Assembly: GCA_022842245.1 (NCBI GenBank)
Contig: JALHPZ010000011.1
Location: 124,001-188,000, forward strand
Reading direction: 5' to 3'
Length of the DNA stretch: 64,000 nucleotides
Source of the DNA: Gemmataceae bacterium
GTDB lineage: Bacteria > Planctomycetota > Planctomycetia > Gemmatales > Gemmataceae
In this document: positions 53,845 through 63,738 of the stretch, in pieces
Numbering within the stretch: position 1 is the first letter of the stretch
Layout: each line of letters starts with the position of its first letter
Notes under the pieces: generated by a model
Told to the model about the DNA's origin: nothing
The model's input: only the letters and a program-made list of their open reading frames with translations
Databases searched by the model: none
Position numbers and translations under genes: made by a program

Positions 53845-56800
53845 TCAACCAACAAAAACGCCGTTGAACGCTCCGGCCGCGTCAGACCCGGAGGAGAGCG
53901 TGAAGAGAATGGCCAAGTCATCTCCTTGATACGCTGTCATTTGCGTACCGCTCCCATCGCCTGTGAGGATATCCGCCTGGCTATCACCGACAAGAATCTT
54001 GGAGGCGACGCGGATTCCGCTTCGGTTATCTGGGTCCCCCCCGAAGAAACTGGCCAGTGGCGTGGCGATGGCGGCATCCGAACCCTGGGTCATCAGCAAC
54101 TGACCGGAAATGGCAAGCACGCGCGGCGATCCGCCCAGACCCGCGCCAAAGATCAGATCTTCGAATCCATCACCGTTCAGATCCCCCATCGCGACGTACG
54201 CTCCGTTGCGTAGCGTCGGTTCGAACGCAAAAAAGTCGTTGACCAATAGTGTCGGTGCCCCGCTCAGGACGGTTGTACCGTCGAATACGGCAACGCGGGG
54301 TCCGCCGAGGAAACCGGCGGAGACGCTCAGGTCGGGTCGACCATCGGCATTCACATCGCCCACCGCGGCCCGGACTCCACCACGGAACGCCGGGTCGTTG
54401 ATGCCGAAAAAGCTGGCGACATTCTGAAAGACCCCGCCCCGAACAATGACGACACGCGGGCCTCCGCCCTGGTCCGGGGTCGCAACGATGTCGCGGATGC
54501 CATCTTCATTGAAGTCGCCGAGAGCCAGGAATACGCCACCCGTGAACACTTCGAATGGACTGAAACTGGCAATTTGCAGCCGCGTGGTCCCATCGAAGAC
54601 CCTCACAAGAGCCGGCGTGCCGATTCCACTTCCGATCACGACATCTTCGACACCGTCACCGGTCACGTCGCCGACCGCGATGCGGTCGTCACCATTCCCG
54701 GCCGCGATTTGATAAGCGGATGTCCCGTCGGAATTGTATACGCGGACCGTGGTCAACCCGTTCACGGTACCTGCAATGGCGAACTGCCGCGCGGGGGCGG
54801 CCTGGGGCGATTGGTCATCGTCGACCACCATCGCCGTGACTTGCTGTTCACCGGATTCGGTACCGCCCAGGACCGACGCAACATCGACGATCACGGATTC
54901 GGCGCTCTCCAAGACACTGTCATTCACTCCCGTGAGGGTGATGCTTCCCGTCAGGCTGCCGGCGGGGATGACGATGGTCGTGGCCGAGGCAGAGAAGTCG
55001 CCGGGAGCGGCGGTGCCGGTGAAACCGAGATTCACGGTCACGGGCAACGATGATGGATTGCTCAACGATGCCGTGACGGTTGCGACTCCACCGTTTTCCG
55101 CGAGCGGACTGCCCGTCAGCGACAGCGTGACGATCGTCGAATCATCATTTGTGATCGTGCCGCTCGCGGCCAGACCGGACGGGTTGTAACCAGCCCCCGC
55201 CAGAACCGTCAGCACGGCCGTCTCGTCGGCCTCGACCACGCCGTCGGCCGTCGGGTCCAGCACGACCGACGCCGTCGCGCTGCCCGCCCCAAACGTGACC
55301 GAACCGCTCGTCGCCGTGTAACTCGACGCCCCGACTTGCGAATAGTCCGTCCCGAACTGCGCGGTGCCACCCACCGAAAAATCCACGGTCAGCACGCCGC
55401 CCGTGAAACCGCTCCGCGTAAAGGTGTACACCAGACCGACCACACCGTCCTCCACGACGGACGCCGGCGCCACCGCCACGCTCACATCGCTGTCCTCGTT
55501 CGTAATCGTGCCGCTCGCGGCCAGACCGGACGGGTTGTAACCAGCCCCCGCCAGAACCGTCAGCACGGCCGTCTCGTCGGCCTCGACCACGCCGTCGGCC
55601 GTCGGGTCCAGCACGACCGACGCCGTCGCGCTGCCCGCCCCAAACGTGACCGAACCGCTCGTCGCCGTGTAACTCGACGCCCCGACTTGCGAATAGTCCG
55701 TCCCGAACTGCGCGGTGCCACCCACCGAAAAATCCACGGTCAGCACGCCGCCCGTCCCGTTGCGGGTAAATGTGTACACAAGGTTTCCAGCCCCGTCTTC
55801 CGGTGTGGAGGCCGGAGCGACCGTCACCGTAACGCCGAGGTTATCCAGAAGCGCCACATCGTTGCCATTGCCGGCGGTCGCCGATTCCGCGTTATAGAGA
55901 TACGTAATGGCATAGTTCACCCCATTGACCGTTACCATGGCGCCTTCCGGCAGACCCTGGAAGGTTCCGTTGACCGCATCGGTGCCATCGTTCCTGATCA
56001 GCGTCAAAACGTCCCCGTTATTGGCTGCCCGCGTCCCCGTGGCGAGGAGTGTGGCGTTGCCGAGCATGACGGCGCCGACGACTTGCCACTGATCGTAACC
56101 GGTCCCCGGAACGGACGTGTTGATATCGGTGCGGAACGTATCGTTCTCGTCGAGGACGAAATCGCCAGCCAACGCGACAAGCATCGGACCGGCACCGGCG
56201 GAAATTAAGAGTGCTCCCACGGTGGCATTGGCACCGCCGATGTAACTACCATCGGCCACAATCACGGTGCCGACCGGAGTTGAGACGTCGATAGCTTCCT
56301 GAATTCGGCCGATGCCTCCCGCTTGCGGGCTGGCATCATCGGCGTTCAGGATGCTGAAATCACCCTGGAATCCCGGAATGGCCGGATTGATATCGACGCC
56401 GCGATCGAGCCAGGGCGTGTAATCCACCGTATTGAGTGTTTGACCGCCGTCGGTCAACGTCGCGATCGCCGTCCGCGGGGCCGTCGAACCGACCAGCAAG
56501 GCATCGTCCATCACCAGTTGGGAAACGTTCGTACTGGCCAGGAGATTCTGGAATTCGATGGTGTAGAAGCGTCGAAAGACATCCTGTGAACTGCCGCTCA
56601 GTGAGACCGCGACGTTGCCGACTCCGATTCCCGGGAGCAGTTCCAGGGCGGATTGCACAGTGGCGGCGGACGGCAGCGACGAAGCGCTATTGGTGGTAAA
56701 CGGCGCTGTCGTATTACCATTGAACGAGAGCGTGAATGTTCCCGTTACGCTGTTCTTTATACCGAACCACTGACGTTCATTATTGAAGGTCTGGAGCTTG

Positions 56801-57999
56801 CTCGCGATAACCGGCTGGCTGTTCGACCCCCACCAGTTCTGGCCGGCATCGATGATCTCTGCACCCCGGTACGAGACGCCCACAAGTCCGAGGATGCTAT
56901 TGCCATGAATGGCATTGGTCCCGATCGTTCCGGGAAACTGACCATCGGAGAGCACGATGTCGCCGACCGAGTTGCCGACAAAGAAGTTTTCGGTGACGAG
57001 ATTGCCGAACGCGCCCTTGAGCGGATCAGTCGGATCGGCGGAAATCGGCGTCAGATTCAATCCCCAGCGGCCGTTGTTGCTGAAGGTATTTCGTGCAATG
57101 GTGGAATTTTGAATTCCACCTTGCAAGCCATCGAAAAGATTGAGATTGAAGATATTTGAGGAAACGTTTCCTCTATCGAAGGAAAATCGCCCGAGATTGG
57201 CTCCCGTCGTATTGTTCTCGAATCGATTATCGGTGATGGCCGGACTGCGCGACACGCTCGGTCCAACATTGTGATTGCCATCGACGAAAAGGCCCGTCCG
57301 CCCGGTGTGATTGATGATGTCGTTATTGCTGATGACGATGCCGTTGAAGATCTGAGGGCCGTTGAGGAAGATCGCTTGGCCGCTGCTGGCGATCAGCGAT
57401 CCATCCATGACATTCTTGTCGATGGAAATATCCGTTCCGCCCCGATTCATGAAGATGGCGGATTGCGAGTAACCACTCATTCGGTTGTTGACGATTTGCA
57501 AATTATCGTAACCGGTTCCCGCTTGAGTCTGTATCACCCCGAGGGACGTGCCACCCGTGAAATTGAACCCGTCAACGACCGTCGCCCCGCCGGTGTTGAT
57601 GACGACGGTTCCCGTACCGACGACCGCCGACACGAAGGTGGTTTCGACCGAGGCCGAACGAAGTCGTGCATCGATGCCGGCCTGGTTTCCCCGGATCGCG
57701 ATGACTTTGCCGGTGATGTCCACATTCTCGCTATAGATACCATCCGAGACATTGATGACGTCACCCGTAACCGCCACGTTCACGGCCATCGAAATCGTGC
57801 TGAATAGATTTGTCCCCGGGGTCAGTGCGGCGACGCTGGCCGGTTGAGTGCCGCCGGTCGATGTGAATTCCGTGCCGGCCGTTCCGGGGGTGTTATCCAC
57901 CCAAAGCACGGCGGGCGTGATCCGATCCTCGAGCGTTTCGATCTTGAGATTGTTTTTCCGACCGGCAGCGAGACGACGGGCGGTCTTTTGATACTTCAT
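53845..57999 (-). CDS. Giant beta-helix / Calx-beta / FG-GAP propeller protein
   Basis: A 1384-residue protein from ATG 57999 (MKYQKTARRLAAGRKNNLKI) with AGGAAGG upstream. It has a basic start then LKIETLEDRITPAVLWVDN, the shared motif. Residues ~60-400 form a right-handed beta-helix (NRMSGYSQSAIFMNRGGTDI, NIFNLNLFDGLQGGIQNSTI). Residues ~400-720 are beta-rich. Three Calx-beta-like domains follow (~745-1090), the first two sharing a perfect duplication (LTVDFSVGGTAQFGTDYSQV). FG-GAP blades occupy ~1110-1384 (GGGPRVVIVRG, FFAFEPTLRNGAYVAMGDLN). It ends GAFNGVFVG. Architecture suggests a secreted adhesin or surface polymer-binding protein. Confidence 0.85.
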   Translation of the reverse strand: MKYQKTARRLAAGRKNNLKIETLEDRITPAVLWVDNTPGTAGTEFTSTGGTQPASVAALTPGTNLFSTISMAVNVAVTGDVINVSDGIYSENVDITGKVIAIRGNQAGIDARLRSASVETTFVSAVVGTGTVVINTGGATVVDGFNFTGGTSLGVIQTQAGTGYDNLQIVNNRMSGYSQSAIFMNRGGTDISIDKNVMDGSLIASSGQAIFLNGPQIFNGIVISNNDIINHTGRTGLFVDGNHNVGPSVSRSPAITDNRFENNTTGANLGRFSFDRGNVSSNIFNLNLFDGLQGGIQNSTIARNTFSNNGRWGLNLTPISADPTDPLKGAFGNLVTENFFVGNSVGDIVLSDGQFPGTIGTNAIHGNSILGLVGVSYRGAEIIDAGQNWWGSNSQPVIASKLQTFNNERQWFGIKNSVTGTFTLSFNGNTTAPFTTNSASSLPSAATVQSALELLPGIGVGNVAVSLSGSSQDVFRRFYTIEFQNLLASTNVSQLVMDDALLVGSTAPRTAIATLTDGGQTLNTVDYTPWLDRGVDINPAIPGFQGDFSILNADDASPQAGGIGRIQEAIDVSTPVGTVIVADGSYIGGANATVGALLISAGAGPMLVALAGDFVLDENDTFRTDINTSVPGTGYDQWQVVGAVMLGNATLLATGTRAANNGDVLTLIRNDGTDAVNGTFQGLPEGAMVTVNGVNYAITYLYNAESATAGNGNDVALLDNLGVTVTVAPASTPEDGAGNLVYTFTRNGTGGVLTVDFSVGGTAQFGTDYSQVGASSYTATSGSVTFGAGSATASVVLDPTADGVVEADETAVLTVLAGAGYNPSGLAASGTITNEDSDVSVAVAPASVVEDGVVGLVYTFTRSGFTGGVLTVDFSVGGTAQFGTDYSQVGASSYTATSGSVTFGAGSATASVVLDPTADGVVEADETAVLTVLAGAGYNPSGLAASGTITNDDSTIVTLSLTGSPLAENGGVATVTASLSNPSSLPVTVNLGFTGTAAPGDFSASATTIVIPAGSLTGSITLTGVNDSVLESAESVIVDVASVLGGTESGEQQVTAMVVDDDQSPQAAPARQFAIAGTVNGLTTVRVYNSDGTSAYQIAAGNGDDRIAVGDVTGDGVEDVVIGSGIGTPALVRVFDGTTRLQIASFSPFEVFTGGVFLALGDFNEDGIRDIVATPDQGGGPRVVIVRGGVFQNVASFFGINDPAFRGGVRAAVGDVNADGRPDLSVSAGFLGGPRVAVFDGTTVLSGAPTLLVNDFFAFEPTLRNGAYVAMGDLNGDGFEDLIFGAGLGGSPRVLAISGQLLMTQGSDAAIATPLASFFGGDPDNRSGIRVASKILVGDSQADILTGDGSGTQMTAYQGDDLAILFTLSSGSDAAGAFNGVFVG
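55154..55404. repeat. 251-bp perfect direct repeat, copy 1
   Basis: Identical base for base to 55505-55755, with a 351-bp period (117 codons). It lies inside the Calx-beta region of the giant protein gene. Confidence 0.92.
55505..55755. repeat. 251-bp perfect direct repeat, copy 2
   Basis: Second copy of the 251-bp block. The 100 bp between copies resemble, but are not identical to, the sequence after copy 2, so only part of the domain is fully homogenised. Confidence 0.92.
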
Positions 58000-58637
58000 G
58001 GCGTAAACCTTCCTGTAGCGGATCATTTCCATGCAGGAGACCCGGTATGCCGCCAAGGTCACTGATCAAGTGGGCCCTCGGCGATCGGGTCGTGCTGGGC
58101 AGGTTAATGATTACACATCGGAAAATGGTTCCACGCCGGAGAAAGGACTGAAAGGATGTGGGGAGAAAACCAATTTCAGCTGGCAGGCTTTTCAATGGAG
58201 ACCGGGCTTTCCCTGACAACCGATCAGGTTATGATTTGAGCAATGTTCGATTTCCGGCTCTCTCACCGGATGTGTCCCGATACACGATTTTCATATCCGA
58301 TCGACTCGCAGGATTGCGAATCTCATTCAACTGAAGGAGTACCAAATTCCGGAGTTATTCGCGTAATTACTGCCGAATCGACATGGTGGGGAGAAATGCG
58401 CCAGTCAATGTTTAGTATCCCGAAGTCGCCGTTGATTCAACTGGAGGTCCGGCCTGCCACGCCGTGGCCGTTTCGTCCTCGGACATGCACAACGGGACCG
58501 GTCGTCCGCCCCCTATCCCGACAGCCAAAGGGGTACCCGCGAACGGATTGCAACGTCTCGCGAGTCGATCCTGGAAATTGGGGCCTTGGCGATCAGCGGC
58601 CGGCCCAACGGGAACCCGATCACCCGATCGGCTCCGA
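58000..58637. other. 638-bp upstream region, relatively AT-rich, no convincing gene
   Basis: It holds the leader and presumably the promoter of the giant protein gene (minus strand). The stretch ~58100-58430 is visibly richer in A and T than anywhere else nearby. A plus-strand open frame from 58243 runs into the antisense of the PQQ-like gene and has no recognisable features, so it was not called. No clear terminator for the 58638 gene was found. Confidence 0.6.
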
Positions 58638-59912
58638 TCACTTCTTGCCGATGCAATACAGGTGCGTGTGGTTGCGGAGGAAGAGCTTGCCATCGACGGC
58701 CGCGGGCGAGGCCATGCAGCGCGGGTCGATCTTGAGGCCGTCGGCGGACGTCGCGGGCGTCAGATCGAGGCGATTGGTCGCGATGGGCGTGTACTCCTTG
58801 CTCGCCTTCACCACGAAGACCTTCCCATTCTCGGCGATGCAGTAGATGTTCCCGTTCGCGAACAGCGGCGACGCGGAGAACTTGCCGTCGAGCCGTTCCT
58901 GCCAGTGCTTCGTCCCGGTCTTGGCGTCCAGGCAGAACATGATGCCGGTGTCGTTCACCATGTAGAGTTCGTCGCCGATGACGAGCGGTGAGGGTCGCGT
59001 GGGGCCGACCTTGTCCGCGCGCCAGGCGATGCCGTCCTTGGTGAGGTCGCCGGAGCGGCCCGCCTTCACGGCGATCAGGTTCGAGGTGTGGCCGGTCGTC
59101 AGGTAAATCAGGCCATGCCGCAGCACCGGCCGGCAGGCCTCGTTCATGCCGCCGTGGATCACGCGCCAGATTTCCTCGCCCGTCGCGGCGTCGTGCGCGA
59201 TCGTCCCCATCGCGGCGGAACAGACCACTTGCAGCTTCCCGTCCACCTCGAAGACCGACGGCGTGGCGAACGCCTTCTTCAGGTCGCCGTTCTCGGGGTA
59301 CGGCAGCACGCGGTCCTTCTTCCAGATCGTCTCGCCGGTCTTCTTGTCGAGGGCGACGGCGTACTGCTTGTCGTAGCCGTCGAAGAGCAGGAAGAGGCGG
59401 TCGCCGTGAACGACGGGCGAGGAGGCGGGGCCGCGGAAGTGGTCGCACGGGAGGTCGGTCTTGCGCCAGATTTCCTTGCCACTGGCGGTGTCGAGGCAGG
59501 CGGTGCCGAAGCTGCCGAAGTGGACGTACACGCGGCCATCCTCGACGACGGGCGTGGGCGAGGCGAAGCTGTTGTACTGCGAGATATTCGTCGGGTTCTC
59601 GGCCGTGAAGACCTTGAGGTCGTGGATCACCTTGCCCGTTTCGACATCGAACGCCATCGCGTAGAACGCCTTGCCGTCGACCTTCGCGGTAGTCAGCCAG
59701 ACCTGATTGCCCCAGACGACCGGAGAGGACCATCCCTTGTCGTGGACGGGCACTTTCCAGAGGACGTTCTCGGTTTCGGTCCAAGTGGTCGGCAGGTTGC
59801 GGGCGGTGGAAACGCCGTCGCCGTTCGGGCCGCGGAAGGCGGGCCAGTTTTCACCGGCCGCGAGAGGGGACACGGTCAGGAGGGCGAGGGCAATCGCGAC
59901 GAATAGGCGCAT
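58638..59912 (-). CDS. Secreted PQQ-like beta-propeller protein
   Basis: A 424-residue protein with signal peptide MRLFVAIALALLTVSPLAAG. It starts with NWPAFRGPNGDGVSTARNLP, the typical opening of planctomycete outer-membrane-assembly-like propellers. PQQ-like blades follow: AMAFDVETGKVIHDL, ACLDTASGKEIWRKTDLP, AVALDKKTGETIWKK, AHDAATGEEIWRV and FCLDAKTGTKHWQERL. No heme or catalytic metal motif is seen. It is the last gene of a minus-strand cluster, 36 bp after the polytopic membrane protein gene. Role probably in binding or envelope assembly; unknown. Confidence 0.88.
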   Translation of the reverse strand: MRLFVAIALALLTVSPLAAGENWPAFRGPNGDGVSTARNLPTTWTETENVLWKVPVHDKGWSSPVVWGNQVWLTTAKVDGKAFYAMAFDVETGKVIHDLKVFTAENPTNISQYNSFASPTPVVEDGRVYVHFGSFGTACLDTASGKEIWRKTDLPCDHFRGPASSPVVHGDRLFLLFDGYDKQYAVALDKKTGETIWKKDRVLPYPENGDLKKAFATPSVFEVDGKLQVVCSAAMGTIAHDAATGEEIWRVIHGGMNEACRPVLRHGLIYLTTGHTSNLIAVKAGRSGDLTKDGIAWRADKVGPTRPSPLVIGDELYMVNDTGIMFCLDAKTGTKHWQERLDGKFSASPLFANGNIYCIAENGKVFVVKASKEYTPIATNRLDLTPATSADGLKIDPRCMASPAAVDGKLFLRNHTHLYCIGKK

Positions 59913-59948
59913 GGCGGTGGGACCGATCGGGAGGGAGAAATAACTATT

Positions 59949-61424
59949 TTATCGTTCCCGCACGGGAACGGACACGAAACAGTTCGCGTCGGCGTGGAGC
60001 GTGCGCCAGCGCGGATCGCGTTCGAGGAGCGCGATCAGATCGTCGTCGGTGCCGGGTCGAAGGAAAAACGCCGACGGCCGATCGCGCGCGAGGACGCGTT
60101 CGAGCGTCGCGACCGTCGCGTGGCTCGTCTCTTCGAAGTAGCGGTCCCAGTCCGCGATCGACTTGAGGTAGTACCGGCCGTCGTGCGTCACGCGCGCATC
60201 GGGATGCATCGCCTCGGCGACGAGGCCGCCCCAGTAGTAGTTGGTGAAGACCGTCCCGCGGACACCCGATTCCCGCAGTTGTTGCACTCCCGTGAACGGG
60301 TAGTAGTCGGCGAACGGCGCGGGGTGGAACGCGCACGGCCCGCCGATGGCGGCCAAAATCGCAAGCACGGCCAACGGTCGACGGAACCCGGAACGCGGCG
60401 GAGCCGGCTGGCCTTCGGTGCCGAACAGTTCGCAGAACAGCGGAATCACCGCGATGCCCCAGAACAGCACGAACCGGTGCGAGAAGAGCATCGCGGCGGT
60501 CAGGGCAACGACAATTGCAAGTGTCGATGCGCGAACGCGACGCCCTCGGACCAGCACACCCGCCACAACGATCAGCAAACTCATCCAGGCGAACGGTCGG
60601 CCGAATTCCGAAATCTGCCAGGTCATCGGCATCCACTCGGCGACTTCGAGGTACAGGGAGAGCCGCGCGTTGAGCCGCGAAACCCGAAGGATGTCGGTCC
60701 CCGCCGGGGTCGCGAGGACCGCGAGCGCCGCGAGGGGCAGCAGGGCGATCAACCGCCACGGCGGGGCCGGGGATTTCTTCCGGAGGTATTGGACACCATT
60801 CCCGATCACGGCTGCCCCGATCGCCAGTCCGCCCACGACCACGGACGGATGCAGGTTCTGCCAAACGACGAGCAAGGCGCCGCCCAGCAGGGCCGTGCGG
60901 ACCAGGGAAAGTTCGGACCTTATCAGCACGATCAGAAGGCCGAACGCCAGCGCGGCGAAGCTCTGCGGGCGGACGCTGGCGGAGAAGAGCGCGGCAAACC
61001 AGCCGATCCACAGGCCGATCGCCGCGTGCCAATCGTTGGGCAGCCGTCGCGCGGCGTGTCGGGCGACGATGACGAAGCCGCCGAACCAGACCAGCGCGTC
61101 GACGAGCCAGAGGAGCGTCCAACCGCCGAGCTGGCGAGTGAACGCGTATACGGCCTGCGCGAGCCAGGCAACGACGGCGAGCGGTTCCGTTTCGGCCCCG
61201 GCAAGGAACGGCTCGTGGGCGGGCAGGCCGTGCGCGAGCGTGATCTCGCCGAGCTTGAGCTGCCAGAAGATGTCGACGTCGTGGATGGTGCGATGGAGCT
61301 GGATGAGGAGCATGCCCGCCATCGCGAGCGTGAGAACCGGCACGGGGCCGGACCGGTCGCCGAGTCGAACGATTCCGCGAAACAGGCGGCGAAGGACGGA
61401 CGGCGTGGCCGCGTCAATCGACAT
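59949..61424 (-). CDS. Polytopic membrane protein (GT-C-like), function unknown
   Basis: A 491-residue protein with about ten to twelve hydrophobic segments between residues 28 and 375 and a soluble C-terminal domain of ~110 residues. HDVDIFWQLKLGEITLAHGL lies in the first outer loop: an aspartate pair after the first membrane helix followed by W-Q-L is reminiscent of GT-C glycosyltransferases and of planctomycete DUF-type membrane proteins. The C-terminal GTVFTNYYWGGLVAEAMHPD and VTHDGRYYLKSIADWDRYFE resemble the outer domain of such proteins. The start overlaps the secA stop by 11 bp, so it is probably translationally coupled. No catalytic assignment is possible. Confidence 0.75.
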   Translation of the reverse strand: MSIDAATPSVLRRLFRGIVRLGDRSGPVPVLTLAMAGMLLIQLHRTIHDVDIFWQLKLGEITLAHGLPAHEPFLAGAETEPLAVVAWLAQAVYAFTRQLGGWTLLWLVDALVWFGGFVIVARHAARRLPNDWHAAIGLWIGWFAALFSASVRPQSFAALAFGLLIVLIRSELSLVRTALLGGALLVVWQNLHPSVVVGGLAIGAAVIGNGVQYLRKKSPAPPWRLIALLPLAALAVLATPAGTDILRVSRLNARLSLYLEVAEWMPMTWQISEFGRPFAWMSLLIVVAGVLVRGRRVRASTLAIVVALTAAMLFSHRFVLFWGIAVIPLFCELFGTEGQPAPPRSGFRRPLAVLAILAAIGGPCAFHPAPFADYYPFTGVQQLRESGVRGTVFTNYYWGGLVAEAMHPDARVTHDGRYYLKSIADWDRYFEETSHATVATLERVLARDRPSAFFLRPGTDDDLIALLERDPRWRTLHADANCFVSVPVRER

Positions 61425-63486
61425 ACGGATCGGCCCCGAGGTCCTGGAGCATTTCCTGTCGGTTCTTATCGTAGTGCATCAAGTCGAGTCGCTGCTTGTA
61501 GTGTTTCTTCTCGATCCGTTTCTGTGCCTTGCGGAACAATCCGCGGAACATGCCCCAGGGCCGGACGGCACCGGAGCGTCCGAGCGCCTCCAGGGCTTTC
61601 TGTTTCTGGTGTCCGAGACCTTCAAGAATCCCGTCATCGAGCGAGATGAAGAACTGGGCCGTGCCGGGGTCGCCTTGGCGACCGGCACGGCCGGCGAGCT
61701 GGCGGTCGATCCGCTCGGCCTCGTGGCGTTCGGTACCGATGACGTGCAGACCACCGTTCTCCGCCACGCCCGGCCCGAGCTTGATGTCGGTCCCCCGGCC
61801 GGCCATGTTCGTCGCCACCGTCACGCGGCCCATCTGGCCCGCCTGACTGACGATCTGCGCCTCGTTCGCGTCTTGCCGCGCGTTCAGAACGAGGTGTTCC
61901 ACGTTGGCCAATTCCAACAGCTTTGAGAGCCGCTCGGATTTGTCTACGGTCCGCGTACCGATGAGCACCGGTCGGCCCTTTTCCACCATTTCCCGCACCT
62001 GCTGCACGATCGCGTCGAACTTCGCGCCTTCCGTCGGGAAGACGGCATCGGCAGGCTGCACGCGCTTCACCGGCCGGTTGGTCGGGATCTTCGTCACCCA
62101 GCGCCGGTACACTCGGCGCATCTCCTTGAAGTTCGGCATCAAGGTCCCGCTCATGCCCGCCAGCTTCGTGTACAACCGATAGAAGTTCTGGAACGTCACC
62201 TGGGCCGCGTGTTCCGACGGCATCGTCACCTTCACGCTCTCCTTCACCTCGACCGCCTGGTGCAGTCCGTCCCGCCAGTGCCGGTCCGGCATCGGGCGGC
62301 CCGTGCCTTCGTCGATGATGACGATCTTGCCTTCCTTCGAAATCATGTACTGGTGATCGCGCGCGAAACGGTGATACGCGTGCAGCGACTTCTCCACCTG
62401 CTCCAGCAGCTTGTCCATCGCCTGCGCGTGCTGGCCGGTCGGCGGGTTCGAGTAGCGCACGAGCTGCCGGCCCGCGTCGAGGATCTCGATCTTGTCCTTC
62501 TTCAGGTCGATGCGGAAGTGCTCCTCGCGCTTCAGTTGCTGCGCGACGGTATCCGCCCACTTGAAGACCACCTGCTCTTCCGGGGTGGCGTCGCGCGTCG
62601 GGTTCGCGATGATCAGCGGCGTGCGCGCCTCGTCGACGAAGATGCTGTCGGCCTCGTCCACAATGGCATAGTGCAGACCCCGCTGCACGCGCGGGTCCGT
62701 CTTCCCCTGCATGTTGCTGGTCCAGGGTGCCCAGAACGGGGTGGTGTTCGCCTGGCCGCCGCGCAGTTTCAGCCGGTCACGGAGGAAGTCGAAGCCGAAC
62801 TCGGCCGCGGTGCCATAAGTCACGTCGCAGCGGTATTGGGCGCTTCGGTCGCCGTCTTCCATTTTCTGCTGGATGCAACCGACCGTCAGACCGAGCAGGC
62901 GGTAGACCGGACCCATTTCCTCGGCATCGCGGCGAGCGAGGTAGTCGTTGACGGTGGTGACATGCACGCCCTTGCTGACCAGCGAGTTCAGATACGCGGG
63001 CGACACGGCCGAGAGCGTCTTGCCTTCCCCGGTGGCGAGTTCGACGAGACCGCCGTAGTGCATGACGATGCCCGCGGCGAGCTGCACGTCGAAGAGCTGG
63101 TAGCCGAAGAGCCGGCGGATCGCGATGGCGGAGAGCGCGAACGCCTCCGGGATCAGCTTGTCGATGGACTCGCCGCCGCGGACGCGCCCGCGCAGGTTCA
63201 TGCTCTTCTTGCGGAGGTCGTCGTCGTTGAAGTTGAGGAACTGGTTTTCCCAGTAGCGGATCTTGGGAATGACGAGCGCCGCTTTGGCAAGACGCCGCTT
63301 CCACGGGCGCGGGTCCGCCACGGCGCGCAGGCGATTCGTCGCCGCCGAACCGAGGCGCCCCGGCACATTCGCGATCGCCGGTTTCTTCGGTTCGTGCTTC
63401 CGTTCCAGATCCGGATTCGGCGCAGGCTCCACCGGGGGCGTCGCGGGGACCAACTGCAGAATTCCATCCGCCGGGGCTGCGCTCAT
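61414..63486 (-). CDS. secA: SecA-like preprotein translocase ATPase, short form
   Basis: A 690-residue protein against ~830-950 for housekeeping SecA. Walker A ATGEGKT at residues 151-157 (GLVELATGEGKTLSAV); TTVNDYLARRDAEEMG; Walker B IVDEADSIFVDEARTPLII; motifs of NBD2 VTVATNMAGRGTDIKLG and HEAERIDRQLAGRAGRQGDP are all intact, so ATP hydrolysis is likely. An extra ~60-residue N-terminus precedes the core, and the C-terminal linker and zinc-binding tail are absent. It ends just after HYDKNRQEMLQDLGADPYVD. This fits an accessory SecA2-like protein. It heads a cluster with a polytopic membrane protein and a PQQ-like protein. Confidence 0.9.
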   Translation of the reverse strand: MSAAPADGILQLVPATPPVEPAPNPDLERKHEPKKPAIANVPGRLGSAATNRLRAVADPRPWKRRLAKAALVIPKIRYWENQFLNFNDDDLRKKSMNLRGRVRGGESIDKLIPEAFALSAIAIRRLFGYQLFDVQLAAGIVMHYGGLVELATGEGKTLSAVSPAYLNSLVSKGVHVTTVNDYLARRDAEEMGPVYRLLGLTVGCIQQKMEDGDRSAQYRCDVTYGTAAEFGFDFLRDRLKLRGGQANTTPFWAPWTSNMQGKTDPRVQRGLHYAIVDEADSIFVDEARTPLIIANPTRDATPEEQVVFKWADTVAQQLKREEHFRIDLKKDKIEILDAGRQLVRYSNPPTGQHAQAMDKLLEQVEKSLHAYHRFARDHQYMISKEGKIVIIDEGTGRPMPDRHWRDGLHQAVEVKESVKVTMPSEHAAQVTFQNFYRLYTKLAGMSGTLMPNFKEMRRVYRRWVTKIPTNRPVKRVQPADAVFPTEGAKFDAIVQQVREMVEKGRPVLIGTRTVDKSERLSKLLELANVEHLVLNARQDANEAQIVSQAGQMGRVTVATNMAGRGTDIKLGPGVAENGGLHVIGTERHEAERIDRQLAGRAGRQGDPGTAQFFISLDDGILEGLGHQKQKALEALGRSGAVRPWGMFRGLFRKAQKRIEKKHYKQRLDLMHYDKNRQEMLQDLGADPYVD

Positions 63487-63738
63487 CGCGGTTCCACTCC
63501 TCAGAACATCTTTACTCTACCGACGAACGCCGGACGGCGAAAGGCGGGAACGAAACCCGGCCGCTTCCAACGTGGTAGTAGGCGGTATCGGTTCGGCAAA
63601 CTGCGGCATCCGATCAATCCCGTCCGATCCAGGCCGAATAAACCGTACACGACGGCGGCGCGGGTCCGAAAAACCGGGCAGTTCACGGGGAATCTGCCGC
63701 CAAACGCGATAAATTGACTTTCTGTTCGGGGAGATTCC

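Noticed and set aside
58243..58845. 200-residue plus-strand frame starting in the AT-rich gap.
   Set aside because: Its second half is antisense to the PQQ-like gene, it has no ribosome-binding site, and no domain is recognisable.
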